This document shows positions 20,045-31,311 of a stretch of DNA of 64,000 nucleotides, piece by piece. Position numbers and translations under genes: made by a program. The stretch comes from Laburnicola sp. R22_1 (taxonomy: Eukaryota; Ascomycota; Dothideomycetes; Pleosporales; Didymosphaeriaceae), in the NCBI GenBank assembly GCA_014281115.1, contig JACONQ010000004.1, forward strand, positions 62,001-126,000, in the 5' to 3' direction. Numbering within the stretch: position 1 is the first letter of the stretch; every line of letters starts with the position of its first letter. The notes below the pieces were generated by a model, which made no database searches, had not been told where the DNA came from, and saw only the letters and a program-made list of their open reading frames with translations.

Positions 20045-20894
20045 AAATGGAGAAAGACCGCCAGCACGACTCCACCGTTGGTTAATCAATATACGTCAAC
20101 CTCTTTGGAATCCAACGTGGATGCGTATGAAATACTATCAACAGTGTTCCCTCCGGAAATGTTGGTTGATAAACGCGTGCTTGAGTGATGGACCACGAGC
20201 TAGTCCCCGCTGTTTACAGGGTACTGGATATTATGCTACAACAGACACAGTTGTCTTCCACATTATCTCAATGGAAGGTTTCCACATGCCGACGTGTTTG
20301 TGCCAATTTGCATGTAGCCTGCACTACTGTTATCAATGGATGCATGCTAAAGCGATATACGCAGGGTACTGGCCATTTAAACATTCCATTTTCTCGTCAC
20401 CATGTATGGTGGGTTGGAAGGGTGCTTACATAACGGCGAATTGTTGCATCACTGCCTTCAACGATCTTGCCCCCCTTATCGAAATGACGGTAACGCGCCT
20501 TCCATTGGATATTAATAAGCGTCAATGTTACTTGTAACCGCCGCAACTAGTTGCTTCTGCTCCATCCAACATCGACTACGCGATTATGGGACACAGAAAT
20601 TCCTGAAGACGACAGGTGAGTCATGTGGTTTGAATTCGGAAAAAGTAGCAAGCTGATCAAAAGTTAGCAATTGAAGGCCTTGTCACACGTGCCACATTCT
20701 TCCTTGCCTGTGCGTTGCCCGTTCACACACGCGCAGTACTAGATCAAATACTGGAGACACATTGTGGACGGAAACGCCTCAGGATATATCATTCTCAGCT
20801 TAGGACTTGGAGCTGTACAACCGCTATCGCTCATCTCACCTTCATACGGACGCCGCTCGCTTTACGCCCATCCTAATCGCCCCCGACTAACACC
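20045..20894. other. Intergenic, no gene recognised
   Basis: An open frame at 19932-20537 overlaps the previous gene in another frame and has no domain. The promoter of the 20895 gene should lie at its right end. Confidence 0.4.
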
Positions 20895-21416
20895 ATGGCT
20901 ACGCCAGTCGAGCTCCCCAGCATCGAGAGTTTGGCCCGCCAACTATCCAGCCTCTGCGACACGGTCAGAACCAGAGCCCTCCAACTCGTCCGACAAGCCA
21001 TGCGTTCCGGCCTCCCAACGAGCAGCTTCTACACCCTCGCCCAAGACGCCCGTCGACTAACGACGCTCATAAGAATCATTACATCCGAGTACATAGCAGA
21101 GAGCGGCAGGATATCTGCACGGGACGACAGGGGCATCACAACGATGGAGGCTGTCTTTGCGCAGCACAGACAAGCAGCGCGCGCAACGGACATCGGGAAT
21201 TGCGCGTATGGCCTCAGGCTCAGTATGCAATTTGGAATGGACTTGCAGGAAGCGCGGGAGGGTGCGCGGCATACGTTTCAGCGGTATATGCGGTCGGTGC
21301 GAAGGATTGCCCATATGGCTTGGATGCGGAGTGCGACGCACATGGAGGCTATGCTGGATCGTGAGGACATTGTGCGCGCGATGAGCGTTAATGTCGCTCC
21401 GGGGAATTATTATTGA
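20895..21416 (+). CDS. Hypothetical helical protein
   Basis: 173 residues, single exon, ATG in CACCATGG context. Predicted to be almost all helix (LARQLSSLCDTVRTRALQLV, TTLIRIITSEYIAESGRI, HMAWMRSATHMEAMLDREDI). No signal peptide or membrane segment. Third codon positions shift from C in the first third to G in the last third, like other genes here, which supports coding. The AT-rich transposon island begins about 100 bp downstream. Family not recognised. Confidence 0.65.
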   Translation: MATPVELPSIESLARQLSSLCDTVRTRALQLVRQAMRSGLPTSSFYTLAQDARRLTTLIRIITSEYIAESGRISARDDRGITTMEAVFAQHRQAARATDIGNCAYGLRLSMQFGMDLQEAREGARHTFQRYMRSVRRIAHMAWMRSATHMEAMLDREDIVRAMSVNVAPGNYY

Positions 21417-21539
21417 TGGGACTGGACTGTTGGGGGTTCTTGGGGGGCTCGCTGTTGTTCGCCAATCAACTTTGTATAGTGAATGAGTGATGCTAGCATA
21501 TCTCAAGTGAATAATATCGAGCTGACTTTCTTTATATAG

Positions 21540-24500
21540 GGGGTTACTTTTAGCAATATTACCTAAACTATAAATATAGTTTGTATACTATATCGTTAGC
21601 TGTCTAGGGGTCTTAGCATTGGATATGAATTCTTTTATAGGCATGGCTTTAAAGCGACATAGCCACTTCGCCTCTATGGCAATACATATATACAAACACG
21701 TCTAAACAACACTACTAGTCCGTCCCAACCCCCTACAAAAATAGAAAAACATTATACTACTATCTATAACCATCACAATCTTACTATTGCAACCCATTAT
21801 AAAACCAATACAACCTGTATCTAAGACTGAGAAACCAACCCCCTATTAGTGAAGTTAACGTACTGTACTACGCGTAGTACTATGTCCTGTAGTACGTCCC
21901 GTACGCTGTACGTATATAGCTGCCTCCTAGGCTGTAGCGTAGCTGTAGTTTATACGGCTCTATAGCGTAGTTATGGCTCTATAGGAGCCTTTTTATAAGA
22001 TTTTAACATAACCTTTTAGTAGTTTAGGAGGCTATTTTCGGCCTTTTTTTGCCCTTTTTAGTATAGTATGAGCTTGGATTATAAGGGCGCCCAGTAGGCC
22101 TTTATTGTAACCAAATTTTCTAGTGCCCCTTAAGTAATAACTTGTTAGCTTTTGCCTATAATATATTGCGAAATATATAGTCCTAGGCCTCATAATTATC
22201 TTAGAGTATAATTAATTATTATTCTTACTATACTACTATATTATAAAGGCTTAACGCTGCTTTTACTACTGCTAATAGTAAGTTAGAGTTATCCGCATTG
22301 CATAAGAGTACTCTAGGTAGTATAGAAAGGTTATACATTTAGCAGCTAGGGTGTTATATAGGAGAGGCCTTTAATATTAATTAGCACTGCCTTTAGCATA
22401 ATAATTGCTATCTAGTTGCTAGTAGAGTTAGGTATAGAGTCCGCTATAAATTATAATTTAAGGGTAAGCGCGCGCCCGCATCTATATAGTAATATAGAGC
22501 TAAGTTAGAGTACCTAGAGGATAATATAGTTAGTAAGATAATCTTATAGCTATATAAAGACTATTACCTTGCATAGAGGATAGCCAATTACTAGCGCGTT
22601 AATAGTATAGCTTATATTAAAGTTTACCTTAAAAAGGCCTATAAAGTTAACTTAGATACTAGATTATTGCCTGTTATAGAGGCTATAAAGGCTTAAAATC
22701 TATAGGATAAAGCTGCCGGCGCGTAGTTAAGGGTGTTGCACTTGTTATAGTAAGAGAAGAAGCTCTAGAGTGCCTTTATTAACTAGGTAATTACTAAGAA
22801 CCTTAGCTTTATAATAGTAATGTTAGCGGCCACCCAGGGCCTTCTAATATGGAATTAAACTAATCTTTTGCGCGCCCTACTAAAAAGCCACGCAACGCTA
22901 TTAAAATACATATAAATAAGTATAGTAGAGTAAAAGAAGAAGATTGCAAAGCTTTTACATATAATATAAAGTATAATAAGTATAAGTTGTAATCTATAGA
23001 CGTTGCTAAATAATATAAGCTTTCTTAGAGTTATTACCCACTTTGTTAGTAAGCTAGTCCGAGGTTTTGCTGGCCTTATTAATAAGGCCTTTTTATAGTA
23101 ATTTATAGTAATTTAAATGCTTAATACTAATAATATAACCTTACTATTGCCTTTTATAATATTTTTAGCAACTATATAGTAGCTGCATAAGCTTAAGTTA
23201 TTGTTTAGATTGTCTACGCGTATAACTTTAAGTAAAAACTCTATTATTTTGTAGGCGATAACGCAAGTAATAACAACTTAAAGTTTATTAAGTATATTAA
23301 CTTATTAACTAGCCTTAATATTAGAACTTAACACTATATACGCTGCGCAGGATATATAATTAACCTAATTGTTAAGGCACTTATATATAGCACTAGATTA
23401 AGTAAATTCGAGGCAGAGCATACCTATGCCTCTCCCTAGAAGCAATATTAATTATACTAATAGTATAGGGTTGTTAATAAGCTACATAACTTTATAAACG
23501 CTATATACGCATCTTATAAACGCCGCGAGCTTTTCTACACAACCTAGTAATAATTAGGTAATAAGGACATACTATAGACTTTTAGCACACTTAATTTAGT
23601 ATAGGATAGTAGTATTAGATAGCACAGCGTTTACCTTATATTGCTACGTTTCCAGGAGCTTAAGGATCTAATTTGTAAGTTTATATAACGCACGCGCGAT
23701 ACTACTAACCTCCCAGAGGTTCTTAATAATAATAATAATAATATATACAACCTAATAACTAATAGGCTATCTAACAATAACTAGGAGGAAGTCTATATAA
23801 TAATATAGATACTATAGAAGTTCTATAAGCTCTATAAGGCCCTAGAGGGTGCGGCCAGTGTTAGCGGATTTAGGTTGCTCTAGTAGATAATAGTTAACTT
23901 ATAGCAACTTTATAAGTTGCTAACCAAGCGCGTATATAAAATTAAGGGCTTTATAGACTTTGTGTATATTAAATAAGGTATTACACTTACGCTTAAAAAG
24001 CTTATAATATACTTTAATAAAATTATGCTAGATTCAAAGCTATTTTTTTACTATATAGCTACTACATTACACCCACAACTCTGTATTGCCCAGTTTAAGA
24101 ATTACTAGAAAAAGCACCCTATATAGTATAAAAAGGCTAAGGAGTTACTGCGCAAGGTGTTTTTAAGCTATATTAACACTAAAATTAACGCTAAGAACTA
24201 CCTAGAGTTACCTTTATTGTTATGTAAAGTCCCTAGGACGTATATAAGCAATATAAGGAGGGCGTAGATAATAAGTGTAGATTCTATACTTCTTACTAGT
24301 AGTAGGGTATATAAGCGCTATAAACGTATATTACAACTTAATAAGTACTTAGATAACTTATAAAAGGATGTTAATAGTAATAACAACGCGTTAAAATAAC
24401 TTATAGATAACCCACACTGTTAGTAAATTAAGATAGGCTAAAAATAGTACCTAATTGTATACAAGATAGTAATAGATTACCTCTTAGTGCCCTATATATT

Positions 24501-24800
24501 ATATAACTGCGAGAGGTGTTTTAGCTCTACCTAACATACTATTACGTGTGATCGCAATTGTCTAGAAGGCTGTACTATTAAGGCCTTATAATTATAGAAG
24601 AATTAGCTGCGTTAAAAAGCTGTTAAAAGACACCTTTTTAATCTTATAAAGTTAATCTCCCAAAAAGATAACTTTTTAACGACCTCAACACCAAACAACG
24701 ATCACCAATTACCTGATTAGGAAAGAGCTTGGCACCTACGGCCCGTAGAGAGCTTTTTGGGCCGTACTACGGTTACGGGGCGTAATCTAGCATTTCCGGC
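21540..24800 (+). mobile_element. RIP-degraded hAT transposon relic
   Basis: A very AT-rich block with TA-rich dinucleotides and dense TAG/TAA stops; no frame stays open. Conceptual translation of the plus strand still shows hAT landmarks. Near 23330-23390 there is the equivalent of the R-C-AGYIINLIVKA block. Near 24060-24170 there is a LHP...AQFKNYW...HP block. Near 24470-24610 the C-terminal dimerisation domain can be traced (DYLLVPYILYNCERCFSST, then a THTITCDRNCL-like stretch and QKNWLR). The ends are not fixed. GTAC-rich motifs near 21854 and at 30100-30126 are loosely inverted copies and could be its terminal repeats if the hAT at 24813 inserted inside it. Confidence 0.7.
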
Positions 24801-24992
24801 GGCTCCCGTACGCAGAGTTGCTAACAGTCAGGTAAGTCAGTCTCGCGGGTCTTACCTGGGTTGACCTGTAAGGGGGGGGTCCCTGGAGTTGACCTGATCG
24901 AACTGGTGTACGTTGGGGGGCCAAACTGACCTGGTGATTGGCCTGATTGATGATATTGTATAAAAAAAAGTGGGGCATCTATGGTGTTGACC

Positions 24993-27556
24993 TTATATAT
25001 AAGCCTCCGGGGCCCAAGACCCCAAATGATACCTCTCCTCTAGCACCTGCTCAGAGAGATCTGTACTGTTAGCTAGAGTACGGTTGACGTCCGTAAACCC
25101 AGCTTTTATCCAAGATCGTACGCACTGAGTTGCGGAGACTAGCTGGGGACCTTGTTTACGCCTTTTGGGTTCCATTATGTCGCCTGTCTCTGAGAAGACT
25201 CTCTCACAGTAACAAGAGGACGCTGGGATTGATAGCATGTCTATCGCGAGCTTTGACAGGTCTGGGTAGCTGTCTCGCATGCCCAGCCAGTAAGTAATTG
25301 GGTCCTGGGCAAGCGGGTGATTAATTGGGAGGTAAGGTTCGTCAGTATACCACCGCTCGTACTCATCTGAACAGTTAACAGCTGGGCTGGCGCTGAGGCG
25401 TACGGGCTTTGTGAGACCTTCTGTAAACGCGTCGATATTTGATACCTTTGCTCTCTTGCGCGGGGGAGAGTTGACAGCACCCGTATTCTTGGCCTTGTAC
25501 GTATCCCAGAGCTCCTTGAACTGAGCCTTGCCCTTGGCGAGCCACGTCGGGTTCTCCTCACCCCAGGCGTTGACAAAATAGTGCTTGTAATAAGGGTGGA
25601 GAGACGTCGCTGTAAAATAGGCAGGTGAGTCTTTAAGCTTAGCGTAGTACTTTGCAAGTTTCTTGTGCGCCAGCCGGACGTTGATTATTATATGGTCCTT
25701 GGGAGCGTCGTCCTTATCAAAATCAACGTCGGCCCACTGGGTCGCCAGAGCTTCAAAGTGATTGAGGAGATACTCAAAGGTTGGGTATACCTCATAGATG
25801 GCCCCAAAACGTCCAGAGAAGCCGCGCCCTTCAAGTCTCTTGGTGGCCTCCTTCAACGGCTGGAGGACATGCACGTACTAGGTAATTACTTGCCAGTCTC
25901 CAGAGGTGAGCCCAGAGGACCTCATCCATTCAGGTACGTCGGCTGGCGTCTCTGTCTGACGCCCTCGACGCGTTGCGTAGTTGGAGCGCGTTTTTGTGAT
26001 ATGCCACTCTATATACGCGTTGATAGTGGAGTGGAGTATTATAGCCCTCTCAAAGGTGTCGCAAAAGGAGTTCCACCTTGTAACAATAGGCTTAACGGGC
26101 TCTAGAAGCTTGACGGGTTTCCTATTACCCTCTGCGCGTTCAGACTTAAAATAGTGCGCTGAAGCTGGTTGAACAAGTCGTACTGCTGGGGAGTACGTAT
26201 TGAGTGGAGGACGTTGACAAGCACCCCTAATGGGCCATTCTGACGCCACTCACGCATAAGCTTCTCCTCCTCCGCCGTCTAATTGTTGTTGTTATTAAAA
26301 ACGTCCTTGTCAACCCCAAATATCACCGTCTGACCCGTCAAGTTGAGCGAGTGGGGTGAGCAGCGCAGACGGCGTTCGACCGCGTTGAAATTAAACTCTT
26401 GGGCTAGGCAGTTAATAGTAGTATTGTTATTGGCGGCATTATTAAGAATAAAGTAGCCCACTAAGGACGCGTTAATGCCGAACTTTGTCAGCGTCTGTTT
26501 GACAACCTCCGCCATCCTTTTTCCTGTATGGGCTCTAGCCAGCTGGGGCAGGGCGAGAGGCAGGTCGCAGATCTGTCCTTGGGCGTTGACGTAATGGCAG
26601 ACAATCCCCATAAAGGCCTTCTTGCCACCTTTGACAGACTAGCTGTCAAAACTGAAGTGGACCTTGCCCAGCGCGTGAGACAGCTCGCGTTGAACTAACG
26701 GCGCTAGGTAATCGTAGAGGCGCAGTATATACGCCGAGACGCTCTGGTGGTTCTTCCATATCGCCATTTCTGCCTTAGGGTTGGCAACCCAGAGGAGGGC
26801 TCGAAAGGTTGGCGATTCAAACTCGCTGAGAGGATGGTTGTTCTTGACAAGCCAGCTGACTGCCGCTAGTTGAAAACGCTGTATATTGAAGTTACCTAGC
26901 GCGTTCGCAACGTCCTGCGCTACCTCCATCCCGGCGCCTGTCAACCCACGGAGAGTACGCTGGCCAGCCTCCAGCCCGACAGACTCGCGCCTAGGGCGAG
27001 TTATCGCGTGTCCTGTACGGAGCGTCTCAAGGTGAGACCAAGCTGACAATGTTGAGCTTGTTATGTTGTATATACCCCTACTTGCAAACCCAATACTCCT
27101 GTGAACGTGGCAGTACTGACAGACAAAGAAAATACGCGTTGGGCACTTGCGCAGAGCTACTCGATAGCCGTAGTTGTATATCAGCGACTTCTTACTCCTC
27201 TGCGTCCGCACAGGCTTCATGTACGGCCCCAGACGCGTCCAGTCGATCCTATCAAAGTTATCCTCGTACCCAGCATCGTACTCAGTATCGACAGCCTCGG
27301 GGGCTTGGGCGGAGGGCGCAGTGGGTGCAGTGGGCGCAGTAGGTGCGACAGCAATGGAAATATCTGTATAGGCGTTATGTGACTCCGCCGCCCGATCTCT
27401 AAGCTCTACCTCGAAGGACTGGTTGTCCTGGGTCGACTGGGAATCTTTGGCGACGTTAGACAGAGATTCAGCAGTGAGCGAGGTAGCTGGTGTACTAGGC
27501 GCCTCCTGTTGCCCCTGCTGTCTTTTTGAGCCCTGGCCGCGTCGATTTGAGCTCAT
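24993..27556 (-). pseudogene. hAT transposase, inactivated
   Basis: Starts MSSNRRGQGSKRQQGQQ at 27556. An early BED-type zinc-finger-like segment (FFVCQYCHVHRS) is followed by the catalytic region and ends with the hAT C-terminal dimerisation domain (IDMLSIPASSCYCERVFSET). The frame is broken by at least three in-frame stops: after HFSFDS near 26639 (TAG where Trp is likely), after the Asn run near 26279, and near 25875. A one-base frameshift lies at about 26105-26230, since the blocks RQNGPLGVLVNVLHSI and PVKPIVTRWNSFCDTF are in different frames. The stops fit C-to-T/G-to-A mutation. The protein cannot be made intact. Confidence 0.88.
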
Positions 27557-27651
27557 CTAACGGGTATACTGATGGATATTGACGAGTATGTGGGTAGGTG
27601 CAAGGTCTGGGAGCACCGACGGAGATTTCAGGTGTACGGCTGATTACCGTA

Positions 27652-29776
27652 TTCGGCCACTCAACGCACAGACCCCACTCAACGCACAGTTAACACTAAA
27701 AATCGTATATTTTCAACACCTCATAACTCCACCAATATGGACCCGATCGACGCAGCTGTTGAAGCTTTAAAATCCCTGGAGCTAGGAGAACGTCCTAATA
27801 TATCCCAGGTTGCTCGGGAGTACGGCGTTGAGCGGTCGCGGCTCTCGAAGCGCTATCGAGGGGTTCAGGGCACCTATGCAACTCGGGCCGAAAAAAGCGA
27901 CTCCTCAACAATACACAGGAAAAACAGCTACTACAGTACATTGATAAGCTGTGTGTACAAGGCCTACCCCCTACGAGAGAGATGATACGAAATTTCGCTG
28001 GAGAAATAGCACATCAAGAGCCAGGAAATCACTGGGTTAATCGCTACATTGCGCGGCATCAAATTGACCTTATATCGCGATGGACATCTGGCATCGATAG
28101 CCAGCGCTACAAAGCCGATTCAGCCTTCAAATACGCCCTCTATTTCAAGCTTTTAGACGATAAGATCAAGCAGTACAACATCGCACCGTCAAATATATAC
28201 AATATGGATGAGAAGGGCTTCTTGATCGGGGTAGTGTCAAAAATGAAGCGCGTGTTCTCTCGACAGCGATATGAGCAAGGAGGCGTTAAGCAGGTACTCC
28301 AGGACGGCAATAGAGAGTGGATAACGACGATAGCTTGTATATGCGCCGACGGCAGCTCTCTTAAACCTGCCCTAATATATCAGGCGGCTTCTGGCAACAT
28401 CCAGGACACATGGCTACAAGATTTCAATCCTCAAGAGCACCAGGCCTTTTTCGCCTCATCACCATCTGGATGGACAAACAACGAACTTGGGATTGCCTGG
28501 CTTAAGAGGTGCTTTCAAGAGGAGACTAAGAAGAAGGCAAAGCGCGACTATTGACTCCTAATTCTTAATGGGCATGGCTCACACGTTACTATGGAGTTTA
28601 TCGAGTTCTGCAATTAAAATCGAATCCTCCTAGCTATCTACCCGCCGCATTCAACTCATACGCTACAGCCTCTAGATGTCTGCCTTTTTAAGCCTCTTTC
28701 AGCTGCATATACAAAAGAGCTCTCCGAATTCATGTACAACAGCCAAGAACTCACATCTATCACTAAGCGCGACTTCTTCCGCTTCTTCTATAAGGCATAC
28801 AGAGTTGCATTCGCCAAAGAAACAATCATTAACGCCTTTAAAGTTACTGGCATCTCTCCGCTGAATAGCAACGCTATATTGAAGAAATTTAAGGATCTAG
28901 AGCCTAAGAGGCCATTAAGCAGCGATAGCACGTTGTCAGTACTCTCTGCAAGCGATTGGCGTAAAATTGAAGGACTTCTACGACAGGTAGTTGAGGATCT
29001 TAATGATAAACGCGTCTCGCAGCTGTCTCACACAATACACGCAATAGCGACTCAGAAACAGCTCGTCCAGCACGAAAACGATCGCCTTAGAGATGCCCTT
29101 TTCAATGAGAAGAAGCGCCGTAAGCGTGGCAAGGCATTACTACTTGAACCCTCTGAGAATTACGCTGGCGGCGCCGTCTTCTGGTCGCCATTAAAAGTTG
29201 AGGCTGCCTGCAATCGCCAGGCTGAAAAAGACGCCAAAGCAGAAGAACTACAACACCAGAAGGAGCGCGACAAGCTAGCTAAGGAGCAGAAAAAGCAGGA
29301 GAAACAGGCTATGCTTGAGCAGAGGGCGCAGAAAAGGATGGCTGCAAAAGAGGTTAGGTTGCAAGAACAGCAGAGGAAGGCGGCAGAGCGCGAAGAAGAT
29401 CTACTTGCGCGCGCAGCTGAAAAGCAACTCAGGACTGATATACAATTGGCCAAAAAGGGTAAGGCGCGTAGCCTCGAGGCTCCTGCACCTCCTGCTCATG
29501 TTATTGAGGACCTAGAGGTTGATGTTGAGGATCTATTAGTTATTGAAGGGGTGGTGGAGGCATCCGGCCCATCAACGCGCACTCGCAAAGTACGCCTCCC
29601 ACAGAGGTATCACACGTAGTTTATCGTTGCCAATCGATTTATCAAGCTTCTGCAAATGCTACTCTAAAAAATCTAGTGATTTTACGATATATATAGAGCT
29701 CTGCAGCTTCAAAAGTAATAGTGGTGGCTATCCTCAAACTGTGCGTTGAGTGGGGTCTGTGCGTTGAGTGGCCGAA
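27652..29776 (+). mobile_element. Fot/pogo (Tc1-mariner) transposon nested in the hAT
   Basis: 2,125 bp with perfect 40-bp terminal inverted repeats beginning TTCGGCCACTCAACGCACAG. Each repeat contains CCACTCAACGCACAG twice in tandem. The left flank is TA (27650-27651). The right flank is TT where TA is expected, so one base of the duplication has probably mutated. Removing the element leaves the near-palindrome ACCGTACGGT. It carries one transposase frame on the plus strand. Confidence 0.92.
27737..29619 (+). pseudogene. Fot/pogo-type DDE transposase, inactivated
   Basis: The N-terminus has the psq/CENP-B-like helix-turn-helix (NISQVAREYGVERSRLSKRY), followed by a CENP-B-like DNA-binding region, a DDE domain and a long Glu/Lys/Arg-rich C-terminal coiled coil ending at 29619. 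Lesions: a one-base slip at an A6 run (27891-27896), TGA at 28552-28554 and TAA at 28615-28617. The first catalytic Asp is present (YNMDEKGF). The second is Asn (LILNGHGSH, codon at 28567-28569), and the third (LQPLDV) is present. TGA from CGA, TAA from CAA and AAT from GAT/GAC are all RIP-type changes. Confidence 0.88.
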
Positions 29777-30199
29777 TTCGGTACCCGATTAGGAAATAAT
29801 CGGCAAGCTAAAACACCAAATATTCGCCAAAATATCGATATTTGATGATATTTCCAGCTTCAAAAACTACTCCAGGAACCCTCTGCGGGGGCCCAAATCA
29901 CCAGGTTGGTCAGTTTGATCAATCAGGCTCAAGGCCGGCACCTTATTTGCCTACTAATTTGTATGAGCCAATGGTTGACTGATTGAATTGACGCTTGGCA
30001 GTAAACCGAGCGGACTAACTGCTACCTGATTGATTGTTAGCAACTCTGCCCGTACGTACGTAGCGCCCATACAAGCCGTAGCGTAGAGCAATGAGGGTCA
30101 ACCGTACCGTACTACGCTACGTTGACTACGCTGCCCCCCATCCATTCCGCACCGCCTCGAGTCCCACACCCCCCCGCCCACCAACTCACCGTCCCCAGC

Positions 30200-30664
30200 T
30201 CACTTCTGCCCCGAAGCCCCACTCTTCACCGACTGCACACTACTCGCCACCCTACTCACCCCACTCTTCGCCAGCGACACCACACTCCTCCCCTCCCCCC
30301 CTGCCCCTTTCAAAACCCCACCACTACCACCACCAGCACCCCCCACACAACACGCCCCCCTCCTCACCACCCCAAAATTCCCATTCCCATTCCCATTCCC
30401 ATTCCCCGCCCTAACCCCCACGCAAACATCCACAGTAACTCCACCCCCGAGCACACTTTTCAACCTATCCACCTCTGCAAGCGCAGCGCCAAGCTCCTGT
30501 TTCAACTGCGAGCGCTCGGCAGCAAGGGCGTTGGCTTCTGCGACGAGCGCGTCGGAAACGGTGTGTAGTTTTGCGGCGAGGGAGGTGAGTTCGGTGCTTG
30601 TGGTTTGGACGCCGGAGGCGAGGGCGAGGATTTTGGCGAGGGAGGAGGAGGAGGTGGTGGACAT
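30200..30664 (-). CDS. Small coiled-coil protein with Gly-Asn repeat
   Basis: 154 residues from the ATG at 30664 (MSTTSSSSLAKILALASGVQ); upstream in-frame ATGs read into promoter sequence. Residues 8-75 form heptad-like helix (SLAAKLHTVSDALVAEANAL, ERSQLKQELGAALAEVDRLK). About residue 90 begins a (Gly-Asn)5 run, encoded by a GGGAAT hexanucleotide repeat at about 30382-30405. The C-terminal part is Gly/Val/Ser-rich. It shows the C-rich to G-rich codon switch. The gene starts only about 150 bp from the transposon island. Family not recognised. Confidence 0.55.
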   Translation of the reverse strand: MSTTSSSSLAKILALASGVQTTSTELTSLAAKLHTVSDALVAEANALAAERSQLKQELGAALAEVDRLKSVLGGGVTVDVCVGVRAGNGNGNGNGNFGVVRRGACCVGGAGGGSGGVLKGAGGEGRSVVSLAKSGVSRVASSVQSVKSGASGQK

Positions 30665-31311
30665 GTTTGATGAGAATGGGGATGGTGGCCTGGAGAGGTG
30701 GAGAGTTGAATGTGTTGGTATTGTTGTTGGAGATGAGAAATGAATGGTAGCTTGACTGACGGATGGGTAGATAGATAGATGGATGGATAGATACAAACTC
30801 AAGCGAAATCCAGACCTTATATATACACGACCTACACAACAAATGATGTTTGCCATGCCTTGTTCTACTGTCCATGGCACGCACGAGTTGAGTGAATGTC
30901 ATGCTGCGTTGCGTTGGTAGAGCCGACCTTCTCACAGGACGCATTGAATGCCTGCACCGCGCAACGACAGTTGTACCAACGACGTCGCATATAGTGGCTA
31001 CAAAAACACTACCGACACGTTCATGGAAGCCAGTAACGCGTCAACAAACTGCCACTTGCGTGAAGTGTCGTCTTGAGAGTCCATGTTCGCAGCAGCTTGC
31101 CGAAACCATCGATTGATGAATGCCCGTAGACTGCCCACGGCACGGCTCGTTTTTCAATACGGAAAAAGGCTTCACGGAAGCAAGAGTGCAGATGAGACAG
31201 CGCGTGCACTATCCATCAATCCAGACAGCGCCGTGAAGCGTATCCGAACACGTTCCGAGACCCAGTCCCTCCATCCCAACACTCACCCCGCTACCCTCCA
31301 CCACCCCCAAC
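30665..31311. other. Intergenic with a GATA-type microsatellite
   Basis: Upstream region of the coiled-coil gene (a TATATATA stretch at about 30818) and the 3' side of MTHFR. A short GATA/GATG tandem stretch lies at about 30762-30792. No gene recognised. Confidence 0.45.

Larger units (their letters stand above)
24813..30048 (-). mobile_element. hAT transposon with intact ends, nested Fot element inside
   Basis: The element starts CAGAGTTGCTAACA and ends with its inverse (TGTTAGCAACTCTG at 30035-30048). It is flanked by the perfect 8-bp target duplication CCCGTACG (24805-24812 and 30049-30056), diagnostic of hAT. Its transposase lies on the minus strand at 27556-24993. A Fot/pogo element at 27652-29776 has inserted upstream of that gene; without it the hAT is about 3.1 kb. 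The exact duplication and long readable frames indicate a fairly young insertion with light RIP. Confidence 0.92.
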
